The notes: a model not told the origin generated them from the letters alone. Positions 10,516 through 21,540 are shown, counted from the stretch's first letter. The stretch is DNA of 64,000 nt from Mycoplasma sp. CSL7491-lung (GCF_018913965.1 NZ_JAHMHG010000004.1:1-64000); one strand, 5' to 3'. Numbers and translations: made by a program.

Positions 10516-12993
10516 TTAATTGTTAGCTGGTTTTTTTGGATCGAAAGCAACTGTAAGTGACGCTTTACCTGTAATAGATTTAGCTGTTTCGCCAAATAAG
10601 TAACTTAAATGATCTTCGATAGCAGCAACAAATTGTTCTTTGTTATTAACTGAATTTTTAATTTCTTCCAATTTAACTTTGTTACCAACTGTTTTTTCGT
10701 TTCAGTTTCCTCATACTTGACCAAATTGAGGGTTAGAGTTATCAATACGTCTTTCTTGAGTTGACAAGATTCCAATTCCACCTTCTTGGATTGTTCTACT
10801 TGAAGCAACAACTTGAAGAACTTTATCAACACTTTTTAGTTTGTTGTATTCAGCAGTTTTTTCAGTAACTTCGTCAAATGTAACTTCAGAAGGTTGACCA
10901 TCAGAATTAACCATTTTACCTTCAGCATAAATTCCTGCTGTAGCATTTCTTACTTTAGCAACGTTAACAAAGTTAGCTAAATATCCTTTTACAGCTTTTT
11001 CAATTACATCAGCTGCAACTGTTGTTTTTGCAACTTCTGAAGAAAAGTCTTTAGCTCTTTGGATAACACTATTAATTAAGTCATTTAATCCAGTTTCATC
11101 ATTTACAACATTTGAAAATGATTGAATTAAAGCTTCTTTTTCATCACCATTATCTCCGTTAGCGCCGAAAATGTATTTTTCTACCTTTCTAACGTGTCAT
11201 GCGTTATTACCTTCCATTAATTCCGAAAATTTTGGATTTGTTATTGTAGATAATCCACCTTTAATAACACCCTCACCAATTTGTCATTGTTGATTATTAC
11301 CTTGAAGATCAGCAAGATTTGTCAATCCTAATATTGCTGAAAGAACGTTTCTAAGTGCATATGAATCTTCTAAACTATTGTTAAGAGTTGTAAATTGTTC
11401 GTTAGACATTTGATCAGGTTTAACGTTATAGTTCCCTCTTTGATCTTCGGGTTTTAATTTAACTTCTTCTTTTGTTAATAATTGGTATGTTGATTTAGGT
11501 AATTTATTAGCATCGTTTAAAGGATCTGAATTTGTTTCGATGCTTCAAGTATTTCCTAATAAACCACTTCTAGCTAATTTAACAATCGGTTGAACTACTT
11601 CTTGATATTTTACAATTAAGTCTTCAAAATTTTTGAATCCTAAATCTGTTGCAAATTTTGCTACTTCAGCATTTTTCTCTGTATTAACTCTATTGTATGC
11701 TTCTTGAACTCTTGTACGTTCTGCCTTAGCAAAAGGAATTTTTGAATCTCTTTCAAAGTATTTTAAGTATGGTTCAGTTTTAAAAATAATCTTAATTAAT
11801 TCAACGATAGCATTTTTTCTTTCTTCTGAAACACCATTATTTCTTGCGTTAATAGCGTATGATCATGAACCTGATGCTTGTAAGTATTTATAGTCATCTT
11901 TTGTATTAACAACGTTAAAGAATGATTTTGCATTTGCTGTAGATTGAGCATTTTGAATATCTCATGTTCCTACTAAAGCAAATTTTATTTTTCCTTCTTT
12001 CATTAATCTAAATGAAATGTTTTGAGCATTACCAACATCTGAACCTAAAAATGATACTAAGTCAGCTTGAGAAATACCTTTTTTCCCTCAAACAGTTTGT
12101 CCATAATCAACTGTGTTTTTCTTAAAAGCAGCTTCATAAATTGGTCACAATAAATCACCAACTACATCAAGAGCTTTTTTAAATTCTGGGTGGAATTTGT
12201 CTGATTTAATAAATCCTGATTTAACTTCATTATTATCACTATAAAGTATTTTTGACATTAAATAATCAGCTGCTTCACCGTTTTCAATTTTATCTTTTTG
12301 TAATTTATCGAAAACTCCACCAAAGATTCCGTTTCCAAATCAAAAGTCTTGAATTCTTAATAACGCTTCACCACTTGTAACTAATTCCGCTAATGTATCA
12401 GTATTTGCATTTTCTAAAATTTTTCTTGACTCATCTTCGTTTTCGCTAGATGCCATAACTATACCTTCAGCGTTATGTCTTAATGCTAAAAGTTTTTTAA
12501 CTGTACCAGCGTTTATATCACCTTTAATAACACCTTCTACAGTACCAAAATCTCTCATTTCTTTAATTTCTTCAGCAGATGTAACTCCCAATTGTTTAGC
12601 AAGTTCATCAAATAAAGTAGGATCAAATTCATCGATTTCAGCTAATGAACCTGTTTGTGCTGTACTTGTAATTCTATCGTTAGGTGCATAAAATAAATCA
12701 GGAACTTGTTCATCTGTTAAACCTTGTGTGCCGAAATCTAAGGCACCAAAAACGTTTTTGTTAATTGTTTGAATTTTGAAACCTTTTTCCTTAGCATAAG
12801 GTGTTTCATTAAATTCTTTAATAACTTCATTATAAAAGTCTTCTTGGGCTCCATCAACAGCAATAACTATTTCTTTTCTATTTGCTCATGTGTTACCTGA
12901 TGAACTTTGTGTTGTAGAACCACAAGCAATAACTGTTGAAAGAGATGCGATACCCGCAACTAAACCAGTTGATAATAATAATTTTCTTTTCAT
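10516..12993 (-). CDS. Maltodextrin ABC transporter substrate-binding lipoprotein, 825 aa
   Basis: This is a surface lipoprotein that captures sugar for the adjacent MalF/MalG permeases. The N-terminus is a lipoprotein signal, MKRKLLLSTG followed by a lipobox VIAC with Cys24. The region after it (IVIAVDGAQEDFYNEVIKEF) matches the start of extracellular solute-binding family 1. The C-terminal part, with WGNWNE and a final helix, recalls the MalE C-terminus. At 825 residues it is about twice the usual length of 400-450. The middle ~300 residues look like an insertion that I cannot assign. Several Trp codons are TGA. It lies between two small membrane-protein genes in the transporter operon. Substrate is inferred from the neighbours. 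Confidence 0.85.
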
Positions 12994-13011
12994 TTTGTCT
13001 CCATTATTTTT

Positions 13012-13461
13012 TTACTCGAACGCTAATTCATTTTTATTGTAAGCGACGATTAAGAATAGGATACTTATGGGTGTTAACATTAATAATAAACTAACTACAC
13101 CAATGATTGCAATCCATTTATTGAATTCTGTCTTTCGCAATATATAAAAGACATGTACCGATAAAATCAAAGCAACCAAATAAGATGTGAAATATATAGA
13201 TATAAGAATTCTAGTAGTATATTTTTTTATTTCTAGAATTAAACTAACTAAATACCTGTCTTTTTCTACCTCTTTTGCTAAATTTATCAAATATAAAGCA
13301 AAAATTATTTGAAGAATTAAAAGCACAATACTTGAAAATATAAGAAATAAGTATTCTAAAATTTTAGGCTTATATTTTCTTTCTAAAGGGTACTTGCCTA
13401 GAAATAACCATCTAACTTTAGTTTTAAAGGGGATTTTCTTTATTTTATATTTCTTTTTCAT
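13012..13461 (-). CDS. Small multi-pass membrane protein of unknown function, 149 aa
   Basis: I do not recognise the family. A basic N-terminus (MKKKYKIKKIPFKTK) is followed by three or four hydrophobic stretches near residues 36-66, 83-112 and 116-143. All Trp codons in it are TGG. It is the first gene of the transporter operon, 18 bases before the binding-protein gene. TATAAT at 13468-13473 and a short TAGGAT lie directly upstream of the ATG, and the palindromic operator candidate is at 13540-13553. Its place at the head of the operon suggests a role in sugar uptake, by inference only. Confidence 0.7.
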   Translation of the reverse strand: MKKKYKIKKIPFKTKVRWLFLGKYPLERKYKPKILEYLFLIFSSIVLLILQIIFALYLINLAKEVEKDRYLVSLILEIKKYTTRILISIYFTSYLVALILSVHVFYILRKTEFNKWIAIIGVVSLLLMLTPISILFLIVAYNKNELAFE

Positions 13462-13539
13462 ATCCTAATTATAATTTTACAATAAATTTATTTATGATAT
13501 TTCTACCTTTATAAATTTAATCATTTTTTGTCATTCTAA

Positions 13540-13553
13540 CTTGATATATCAAG
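13540..13553. promoter_or_regulatory. Candidate GntR operator, perfect 14-base palindrome
   Basis: CTTGATATATCAAG is a perfect inverted repeat in the short gap between the amylase lipoprotein gene (stop 13563) and the transporter operon (first ATG 13461). It lies about 66 bases upstream of the TATAAT at 13468-13473. Near-identical sequences occur at 15675-15688 and 25279-25292, also in front of alpha-glucan genes. Confidence 0.6.
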
Positions 13554-13562
13554 ATGAGTGTT

Positions 13563-15611
13563 TTATTTTTGTTCTTTTTTACCAATTAAGAATGCAGCTA
13601 ATTTAACTCCATCTTTACCTTGTATAAGAGTAGGGCTTTCTTGAGGATTAGATTCATCAATTAATTTTGCAGTTATGTTTTTAGATAATAAAACTTTTTT
13701 TATCTCAAACTCTTTTTTAAGTCAAACATTTGAAATAGGTTTATTATCTCCGTTAAAAATAAATAATACATATGTTCCGTCGTGATTATCTCTTAAAACT
13801 GTTTCATTATATTTAAAATCATCTTGGTAAATTTCAGGTCTTAATTGATAATCTAATACTATTTCGGGGTTAGCTATATTTTCAACTTTTTGTTCACTTA
13901 CAGATGGAAAATCTTTTCTAACTTGAATTAATTTAGAAACAAGTTTATAAAAACCATCAGGATCAGAGATTAAATATTCTGTATTACCTTCACCAACAGA
14001 TGCCTTAGGTAAAATTTGAGCTCCGTCTCTTTCGTCACTAAAATAAACTTGTTTAGACATATCACCTCAATACCAAGGTTCACGAACGTTTGTATCACCT
14101 TCTCCTTTATTACCGCCTTGCATTAATATTTCATCACCCATGTAAAGAGTCGGATATCCTCCTCTTGTTAATAATGAAAATACTGCATATTCGTATGCTG
14201 ATCTTTCTTGATCACTAAGTGTATTAGGTTCTGCACCTACCTTACCATGAGAAACAGTATTTCTAAAATATGTAATTCATCTATCAACATCGTGATTTTC
14301 TAAATGAGGCATTCATTCTCTTGCAATCCCGTTTTTATCTTTAAGACTATTTAAAACATTTCTTTCGTCTTGGGGACTAATACTTACATTTGTATTGTAT
14401 CTTCATTTTGTTGCATCAATTAAAGAACCTATCGCCATAGAATCATCTTGTTTATTAAACCAAAAATCTTTCGAATTTCCTTTATCTGTAGCGCCAGCAG
14501 GATCACCTCATCACTCACCGAACATGAATGGAGAATTTGAAGATCTTGTTACACCTTCTTTTTCAGCATCAGCATAACCTTTTTCCGCTGCTTTTCTTCA
14601 TTCAGATAATAGTTTAGTTGTTGTAGAAGCGCCAGACTCTGTACGTTTAAATCTATTTTCACTTTGGAAGAAATGATAGAATGCATCGTATCTAAATCCG
14701 TCTACACCTTTTTTAGCTCAAAAGTAGTGAATATTTTTTATTTCTTCTTGTAACCTAGAATTAAATAAATTTAAGTCAGGCATACCTGATCAAAATTCTG
14801 CCACTCAATGTTTATTTGTAGTTCTTACTGGATATGTTTTACCATCATAATCTGTAAATTGAGAACCGTTTTGAGGTATTGCTTTAAAATAAGTTCTTAA
14901 GTTAGAATCATCAACACCTTCTCTTTTTGCTCTTCCTCCACCAACATTTGTGTAAAAATTATAAAAACTTCTATATGTTGATTTATCATTTAAAAGCGCA
15001 CTTTGGAATCATGGATGTTCGTATGAAGTATGATTGAAAGCCATATCTAGAACAACCCTAATTCCATTTTTATGTGCTTCAATTAAGAAAGCATCAAAAG
15101 CTTCCATCCCGCCAAGTTCTGGAGCAACTGCTGTATAGTCAATTGCATCATAACCATGATATGTAGATGCTGGAAATATAGGAGACAAGTAAAGAGTATC
15201 TATTCCTAAATTAGTAAAATAACTTAGGTTATTTTTTAAACCAATAAAATCTCCTATACCATCTCCGTTCCCATCTGCAAATGAATAAACCATTAATTGA
15301 TATACAACATTAGATCTCTTTGCTTTGTTATTAAAAGGAGCAATAGCTTTTACATTTTCGGCTTCGTCAGAGTATGTAAAATTATTTAAACTTTTTTGTC
15401 TATTTATCTCTACAAATTTTGGATTATTTCAACCAATTCAATTTTTTCCTGATTCTTTTCTTCTTTTTTGAAAATCGCTTTGTTCGTAAGCTACCAATTT
15501 GCTTTTAGCATTATCATCAGTTTTTGTTGTCGAACAACTTAAAGCAATTAATGATGTTGCTGGAGCTAAAATACCAGCTGTTAAATGTAATAATTTTATT
15601 TTTTTCTTCAT
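13563..15611 (-). CDS. Surface alpha-amylase lipoprotein (GH13), 682 aa
   Basis: This is an extracellular, membrane-anchored GH13 glycosidase that should trim glycogen or starch outside the cell. A lipoprotein signal ends in IALSC with Cys26. GH13 regions are DMAFNHTS (I), GFRYDA with the nucleophile (II), FGEWW with the acid/base Glu (III) and LENHD (IV). It is paralogous to the cytosolic enzyme at 2124-3899. I start it at ATG 15611 (MKKKIKLLHL), which gives a normal signal peptide, and not at ATG 15632 seven codons earlier. A TATAAT at 15622-15627 ends ten bases before ATG 15611, so the message may be leaderless; the earlier ATG would overlap this promoter. More than ten Trp codons are TGA. 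The operator candidate at 15675 lies upstream. Confidence 0.88.
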
Positions 15612-15674
15612 AGTATTATTAATTATAGGCAATTTTAGAAAATTTCCCCATCATATATTATCTATTTTTTTTAA

Positions 15675-15688
15675 CTTGATACATCAAA
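15675..15688. promoter_or_regulatory. Candidate GntR operator (two mismatches to the palindrome)
   Basis: CTTGATACATCAAA matches CTTGATATATCAAG at 12 of 14 positions. It lies in the 100-base gap between the ROK kinase stop (15712) and the amylase lipoprotein start (15611), about 47 bases upstream of that gene's TATAAT. Confidence 0.5.
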
Positions 15689-15711
15689 TAGTACTATATT
15701 AAAAAAATACA

Positions 15712-16611
15712 TTAAGACAATGTATTTTGGTTAATCAAGTAATATAATCCTATTAGTGCAGAATCATCTCCCATTTCATCAAAAACTAATTCAACATTAT
15801 TAAAATGGTTAAAATCACTAATCTTTTTAGCTTCTTCAAATGCATCTATAACAAATTTTTTGTTTGCTAAAGCTAGGCTACCACCTACAAAGAAAACTTG
15901 GGGAGCAATAATTCCTGCACTAATTGCAAACATTCTTGTTAATGCGTCTTTTGCTTCAAAAATTATTTTTTTAGCAATTTCGTTAGTTGATTCTAATTCG
16001 AAAACTTCTTTTGCATTATTAGCAATCTTATAAAATTGAGCTTTTGTTGCTATTCCACTGCCTGAACAGTGTAATTCTAATGCATAATCATTTATTAAAC
16101 GATGTTTTTCGCTAAAATTTGTTGTCGATACAGGTATTTGCGCAATTTCTTGAGCATAATAATTATTACCATGATAAATTTTATCATTTATAACTAAACC
16201 CGCACCAAAACCGGTACTAATTGTGAAGAATTGACTAACATTGACATCTTTAGTATATTTATTATGATTTGCTAAAGCCATAGCATTTGCGTCGTTTTCA
16301 AAGACAATTGACTTTAAGTTAGTTTTAGATAATAAGTAATTTTTAACATCAAAGTTTACTCAAGAACCTAATAAATTAGGGCTTTTTAAAACAATACCAT
16401 TTTTATAATCGCTAGGCCCAGGTATACATAAAGCAAGGTGTTCAATACTATATTTATTAACTTGATCAATTATTCAATCGCATGTAATTTCAGCACTATT
16501 AATATTTGTTTGTGTTTTATTTTTCATCAATATTTTGGCATCTTTATCGAATAAGGCAAAACGCACATTTGTTCCACCAACATCTACTGTTGCATATTTC
16601 GTATAATTCAT
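15712..16611 (-). CDS. ROK-family glucokinase
   Basis: This 299-residue sugar kinase of the ROK family most likely phosphorylates glucose with ATP to glucose-6-phosphate. The phosphate-binding motif DVGGTN is at 10-15, the catalytic Asp lies in FENDANAMALA near residues 105-115, and a glycine-rich TGFGAGLVI follows at about 137. The classic ROK zinc cluster (CxCGxxGC) is not evident; only LHCSGSG is seen in that area. N-acetylmannosamine or fructose kinase are alternatives. Context favours glucose, because alpha-glucosidase and maltose phosphorylase release free glucose. A TATAAT at 16618-16623 ends six bases before ATG. It is the most upstream gene of the minus-strand sugar block. Confidence 0.82.
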
Positions 16612-16653
16612 ATTAATATTATATATTGTTATTATATTTATTTAATTAAAAAT

Positions 16654-16673
16654 AATTGCATATAAATGCAATT
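16654..16673. terminator. Weak terminator or operator-like inverted repeat
   Basis: AATTGCAT, a loop ATAA, then ATGCAATT, lies between plsY and the ROK kinase gene. On the minus strand it is followed by ATTTTTAATT, as in a weak terminator for plsY. It also lies only about 30 bases upstream of the kinase TATAAT, so an operator is an alternative reading. Confidence 0.4.
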
Positions 16674-16677
16674 ATAA

Positions 16678-16686
16678 TTATCCACA
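16678..16686 (+). promoter_or_regulatory. Single perfect DnaA box
   Basis: TTATCCACA matches the DnaA-box consensus exactly. It stands alone between plsY and the ROK kinase gene. No second box or AT-rich unwinding region was noticed, so it is probably not an origin. Confidence 0.3.
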
Positions 16687-16704
16687 AAATTAAAGTATAT
16701 GGGT

Positions 16705-17433
16705 CTAAAAGTTAATTTTTGGTTCTGTTTTATTTTTGATTCTTAAAATATTTGGCTTATGAGAGTAAGTTATTAATGAAACTAAAAATAAAGAAATTAA
16801 TGGAATTATAAAATAATAATTTATACCTGAAATGTTATTAAAAATACCAAGTTCTCCGGTAATAATTCATGGAATAAAAAGTACCACACTAGAAGAAATT
16901 GATGCACTAATGCTTGCTACTGAAACATATTTTTTAATATATAAAACTAAAAAATATATAACAACAAAAACCAAAAAGGAAATTACATTTATACTTAACA
17001 TTAAACCAACAAAATTTGCGACCCCTTTTCCGCCTTTAAATTTATGAAAAACAGGAAAAACGTGACCTAACACAACCGCAAAACCACCAAATGTAGGGAT
17101 TAAAATTAATTCATTGTAAATCTTATTCGCACTTTCAAATGTGTTTGAAACTTCTAAATTAATTTTTATACTATTGTTTATAAGCTTAGATATTCCGTAT
17201 GATAACAATATCACAATTATAGGTTTTAAAATATCTACAACTAAAATAAAAGTACCAAAAAATTTACCATATACACGTCTAGCATTAGTAGAACCGGCAT
17301 TTTTAGAGTTAAATTCGCGTAAATCTTTTTTGAAAAAATATTTACCTAATAATATAGATAAATTAATTGAGCCGACCAAATAACCAATTACAACAAAAAG
17401 CAAATTAGTTAATATAGATAAATAAATTTCCAT
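16705..17433 (-). CDS. plsY: Glycerol-3-phosphate acyltransferase PlsY
   Basis: PlsY transfers the acyl group from acyl-phosphate to glycerol-3-phosphate, the first step of membrane phospholipid synthesis. The 242-residue product has several membrane helices and the PlsY landmarks GSINLSILLGK, SKNAGSTNARRVYGK near residues 43-58, GHVFPVFHKFKGGKGVA near 125-142 and a final cytosolic tail. I chose ATG 17433, preceded by AAAAGGGAG. An ATG 31 codons earlier encodes AT-driven low-complexity sequence and overlaps the def promoter. One Trp is TGA. It is divergent from def across a 75-base gap. Confidence 0.92.
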
Positions 17434-17495
17434 TTTTCTCCCTTTTAAAAGTGTAATTATATAAATTATATATTTAATTTTTCTGTAATTAATTA

Positions 17496-17501
17496 TATAA
17501 T
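17496..17501 (+). promoter_or_regulatory. -10 box of def, apparently leaderless
   Basis: A perfect TATAAT ends seven bases before the def ATG (17509), which leaves no room for a Shine-Dalgarno sequence. Transcription should begin at or next to the start codon. Confidence 0.55.
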
Positions 17502-17508
17502 AAATACT

Positions 17509-18072
17509 ATGAATGAACAAAAACAATTTGATGTAAAAATAGTTGAATTACCAGATAAGGTTTTAAGGAAAAATTCCTTAGATGTAGAATTACCGCTTTC
17601 TAACGAAAACATAAAATTAGCAGAGCAAATGATTTACCATATCGATGATTCACAAACAGAAGGAACAATATTTAGACCTGGTGTAGGTGTTGCTGCAGTT
17701 CAATATGGAATTCTAAAAAATGCTTTTTATATTTTTATAAAAGACGAAAAAGAAAAAGTTATTTTTAAAGATGTACTTTTTAATCCAAAAGTTGTTTTTA
17801 AAAGTAAAGAATTAGTAGCACTAAGCGAAGGTGAAGGTTGTTTATCTGTTCCTGAAGAATGACCAAATCAAGCAGGTTATGTACATAGAAGTAAAAGAAT
17901 AATAGTTGATGCTTATAGTTACTTCGAAAAGAAATTTTTAAGATACGAAGTTACAGATTATTTAGCTATTGTTTTTCAACATGAATTAGATCACTTAAAC
18001 GGTATGCTTTTTATCGATCGTCTAAAGAAAAAAGAACCTTGAAAAAAACTTAAAAAATCTACTTATTTATAG
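17509..18072 (+). CDS. def: Peptide deformylase
   Basis: This metalloenzyme removes the formyl group from the N-terminal Met of new proteins. The 187-residue product has all three deformylase motifs: GVGVAAVQ (58-65), EGCLS with the metal-ligand Cys (109-113) and HELDH with two His ligands and the catalytic Glu (158-162). Two Trp codons are TGA. The insert between the first and second motifs is typical of Gram-positive (type 2) enzymes. It is divergent from plsY. Confidence 0.95.
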
Positions 18073-18097
18073 ACAAATTATATGGAGAGGAATACAA

Positions 18098-19354
18098 ATG
18101 AACTTAAACTACGTTAGTTACTTTTCTGAAAATAGTTCTTCAGAAAAAAGTAAAGACGCGATATCACAAATTTTAGAAAAAATTAACTCGTTTTTTACGA
18201 AGTTAGATGTACCTAGCTTAACATATATAATACCAATTGTTATTATTGCGCTTTTTGCAATATCTTTTGTTGTTGGTATGTGATTGAGAACAAAATATAT
18301 TATTGCTAAAATTGCTTCAGTCGGATTAACAATTATATTTTCTATAACCGCTGCAACTTTGATGCAAAATAACGAACGTTTTAAAGAATATAAAGATGTA
18401 ATACCTTTTGTAATTACATTTGCAGCTTTATTATTCTACTGATTGTTGAGGGGTATTTTCTTCTCAATCACCCTTTCAATTCACTTTTGAATGCGTAAAA
18501 GAAGAAAAAGAATTGACAAACAAAAAGGTTTTGTGACAAAGACAACAATGAGATTAATAACCGGAGCCTCAAATATGATTGCTTCATCTTTTGGTATTTT
18601 CTTATTTAGTAACGTTTTACTAAGTGCAAGCCAAAAAGACAACAGCACATCAAAGGCGAGCCAAGTTGCCGTCAAAATAATGACTGGAGGTAAGGGGGCT
18701 AGCCTTAACGGTATTGGAAATTTTGCAATATCAGTTTATCAAGTATTGACTAGTGGTGAACAATTGTTTAATGATTATATTAATAACCCTGATAATAAAG
18801 ATGCTAAAGAAAAATTTGAAAAAGTTATGAAAGGGTTTACAGAAACATTAAACGATCCTAAATTAAGAAAGATCGTTTTAAATAATCTTGACAAAATACC
18901 ACAATTAAAACAAATGAATGTTATAGACGATGAAACAGCTACAAAAGTACGTGCTAAAGTTACATCTGATGATCCTAGATACGTAACAGCCTCAAAAGAT
19001 GAGAAAAAAGAAATTGCTACACAATACTTTGTTGATAACATTTCACAAATATATGATGAATATATTAAAGATTCATTAGACAATAAAACTAAATCAATAT
19101 TAGGTAATTTCTCAACTAACTTAACAACAGAAGCTAAAGAACAACTTTCAAGTAAAATATCACAAATCATAGAAAAAAATATCCAAAGAGAAGAAAATAA
19201 AATTATAAACTTTGATAAAGTTATTAACTCTTTATTTTCAGAATTGGAAAAAAGAGAGAAACAAAAAGACAATTCTAGTGAAAAAATAGAAAATGAAAAC
19301 CCTAAATCAAATAATAAAGAAAGTGAAAATAGTGGAATTTTAAAATCCATCTAA
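18098..19354 (+). CDS. Mycoplasmal membrane protein of unknown function, 418 aa
   Basis: I do not recognise the function. Four hydrophobic segments occupy the first ~170 residues (near 43-62, 70-90, 100-130 and 150-170), with a basic loop RKRRKRIDKQK between the third and fourth. The remaining ~250 residues are soluble, Lys/Glu/Asp-rich and helical, ending in a low-complexity Asn/Glu/Ser tail. TGA Trp codons at 18281, 18440 and 18485 lie in the membrane part. A ribosome-binding sequence AGAGAGGA precedes ATG 18098. It lies 25 bases after def and 9 bases before the next membrane gene, so the three may be cotranscribed. Confidence 0.7.
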
Positions 19355-19363
19355 AATTTAATT

Positions 19364-20290
19364 ATGTTTAAACCAAAACAAAATAACACAAATTCTGTTA
19401 ACATCGAAACAGGTCAGATACCAGTAAATTTACAAACTTCACAAATTAACAATAGTTCTCTTTTTGTTGATCCACAAAAACAACTTAATCCATCAACATA
19501 TTCGATAATAAAAAAAGAAAAAAGAATAAGATACCTTTCTTTCACTTTGTGAGGAGTATTATTCCTTTTATCTTTAGCTGCAATTGGTGTAAATTATTTT
19601 TTAAACACCGCAAAAGATCCTCATAGAGGAATAGGATGATACGTACTAATTGCATTTGTACTTTTAATTTCATTCTCCGTTTCTGTTAGAAGTTTAATTA
19701 AAATTTCAGGTTGAAAAAACGTTGAGAAAAATTACAGATCTAATTATTCTAACGGTGACGCAGCATCAAGCACAATGTTTGCTGATTTATACAAAGCATT
19801 AACTCTCAAATCATTAAGGCTTACATGAATATTCGTTTTCTTCACTACTTATTTCCTAATTTTTAACTTAGCAATAATAACACTTTATTTTGGTATAGAA
19901 GAAGTAACTATCGGACAACCTTTTAATGAAAGCGAAACAAATGGTTCACTAAATTTACACATATATTTAAACTTAGTGAAAAATCTTGATTCAACATTTG
20001 GAAATACAACTACATTGCTAGCAATTGATGGTGGTGTGTTTGTTGGAATATTTGCTTTATATTTATTCATTACTTTATACGATAAAAAAAGAATTCAAGA
20101 TGTAAAAGCTCAATTTGGTACTGCTGAATCAGCAATAGCTGTAATGAAACTTGTTGAAGAAAGAAAAGCAAGTGAAAATAAAGCATGATTCAGAACATAT
20201 ATAATTATATTTATATTAGTTGTATTATTGCCACTTGTTTTAATAATATATCTTTCATATAGAGGAATTATTAGAAGAGGCAAAAAATAA
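19364..20290 (+). CDS. Membrane protein of unknown function, 308 aa
   Basis: I do not recognise a family with confidence. After a soluble, Asn/Gln-rich N-terminus of ~55 residues come four predicted membrane helices, near residues 58-82, 90-110, 153-178 and 215-238, and a fifth close to the C-terminus (IIFILVVLLPLVLIIYLSY). A Lys/Glu-rich cytosolic loop (KKRIQDVKAQFG) lies between the last two. Six or more Trp codons are TGA. It follows the previous membrane gene by nine bases and precedes the DJ-1 family gene by one base, so the set is probably an operon. Confidence 0.7.
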
Positions 20291-20291
20291 A

Positions 20292-20843
20292 ATGAAATTA
20301 TTAGTTATACTTGAAGATAATTTTAATGACTTAGAATTAGTAACTCCGATAACAATTTGAAGTCGTTCAAATAAATTTGAAAAAATTGATTATTTTAACC
20401 CTGTACTCAAAAGCGCTAACGGACAACTAAATTTAGCTAAAATAGATAATATCCTAAATGAAGTTGATTTTAAAGATTACGATGCCATATTTATCCCAGG
20501 CGGTAAAGGTGCGCAAGTTTTAAGAAAAAACTTTAAGTCACACGAATTGATAAATAAATTTGTTAAAAATCAAAAACTAGTTTGAGCAATTTGCGACGCT
20601 CCGAATGCTCTAAAAGAAAATGATTTAATTCCAGAAAATACTAAATTCACAAGCTTTCCTAGCGAATGAAGTAAATTATTTAGATATAATAAAGATTATG
20701 AAGATACAGATGTAGTAGTATCAAATAATTTTATAACAGGAAGTTCTGCTATGACCGCTGAAAAACTAGCATATAAAGTTCTTGAAGAAATTTTTGATAA
20801 ACAAACTGCAATAGATACTTATAAATCTATAATAGGAAAATAA
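20292..20843 (+). CDS. DJ-1/PfpI family protein
   Basis: This is a 183-residue protein of the DJ-1/ThiJ/PfpI superfamily. The nucleophile elbow WAICDAPNAL carries Cys101, and the oxyanion region FIPGGKGA lies at 67-74. Family members include protein deglycases, chaperones and proteases, and the exact activity cannot be read from sequence. Four Trp codons are TGA. The start overlaps no ribosome-binding site but is coupled to the preceding stop codon, one base away. A bidirectional terminator follows directly. Confidence 0.85.
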
Positions 20844-20844
20844 G

Positions 20845-20875
20845 AAAAGTTAACATTCTGCAATGTTAACTTTTT
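20845..20875. terminator. Bidirectional terminator between DJ-1 and PQ-loop genes
   Basis: AAAAAGTTAACATT-type stem, loop CTGC, then AATGTTAACTTTTT. It follows the DJ-1 gene stop and overlaps the stop of the convergent PQ-loop gene (20866-20868). Confidence 0.8.
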
Positions 20876-21531
20876 CTATATTTAAATGTAAATATAAATT
20901 GTGTTCCGAATAAGATAAATGAAATTAATTGTCAAATTAATCCACCAATAAACGGACCAACTTCTGCGCCTCCAACAGAAGATATTATTAATAATATTCA
21001 TCAAATTATTCAAACTAAGTTATTTAATTCATAAATCACATACATTCAAATTGATATACCTTTTCAATGCTTATGTCTTCAAGAAAAAATTAGCTGTGGC
21101 AAGAACGCAAATGTAGTTAATGATGGGAAAATTAATGCCATAGCAGTTTGAACATCTGCGGTTCATCTAAAGTCAGAAACATTTCTTATTATTATAAAAC
21201 TTGTTCAAACTAATAGAAATATTAATAATCCTAAATATGCTATTTTCTTTTTAAATAAGCTAAACTCTTTTTTGAAATAATATAACAAACCAATCATGAC
21301 TGTATATAAGAATAAACAAACTGAATTAGCAATTAATGTTGCAAATAATTTCTCACTACCAAATGATGATCAAAATGTTCACATCAATACTCCGGTATGA
21401 AAAATTCAAAACGAAACAAAATTGATATTCCCTGTTTTCTTAGTTTTAATGATGTTGATTAACTGCGGTAAACTTAAAATCATCACAAATACCGCTGCTA
21501 TTCACGATAATACGTCAATTGTATAATTCAT
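20866..21531 (-). CDS. PQ-loop repeat membrane protein, 221 aa
   Basis: This gene contains about fifteen TGA Trp codons, so it is invisible under the standard code. With TGA as Trp the frame is open from ATG 21531 to TAA 20866. The protein has about seven hydrophobic segments and two PQ-loop repeats: LSLPQLINIIKTKKTGNIN near residues 19-38 and AFLPQLIFSWRHKHWKGIS near 141-160. PQ-loop proteins include sugar (SemiSWEET), amino-acid and cystine carriers, so a transport role is plausible but the substrate is unknown. It is convergent with the DJ-1 gene and stands alone. Confidence 0.8.
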
Positions 21532-21540
21532 AGGACAAAA

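Noticed and set aside
16678-16686. Replication origin at the DnaA box
   Set aside because: A single box in a short intergenic gap without further boxes, dnaA or dnaN nearby.
18775-19350. Long antisense open frame opposite the membrane-protein gene, and similar shadow frames elsewhere
   Set aside because: Composition and lack of homology mark these as mirror frames of real genes; the sense frame has the signal, helices and ribosome-binding site.
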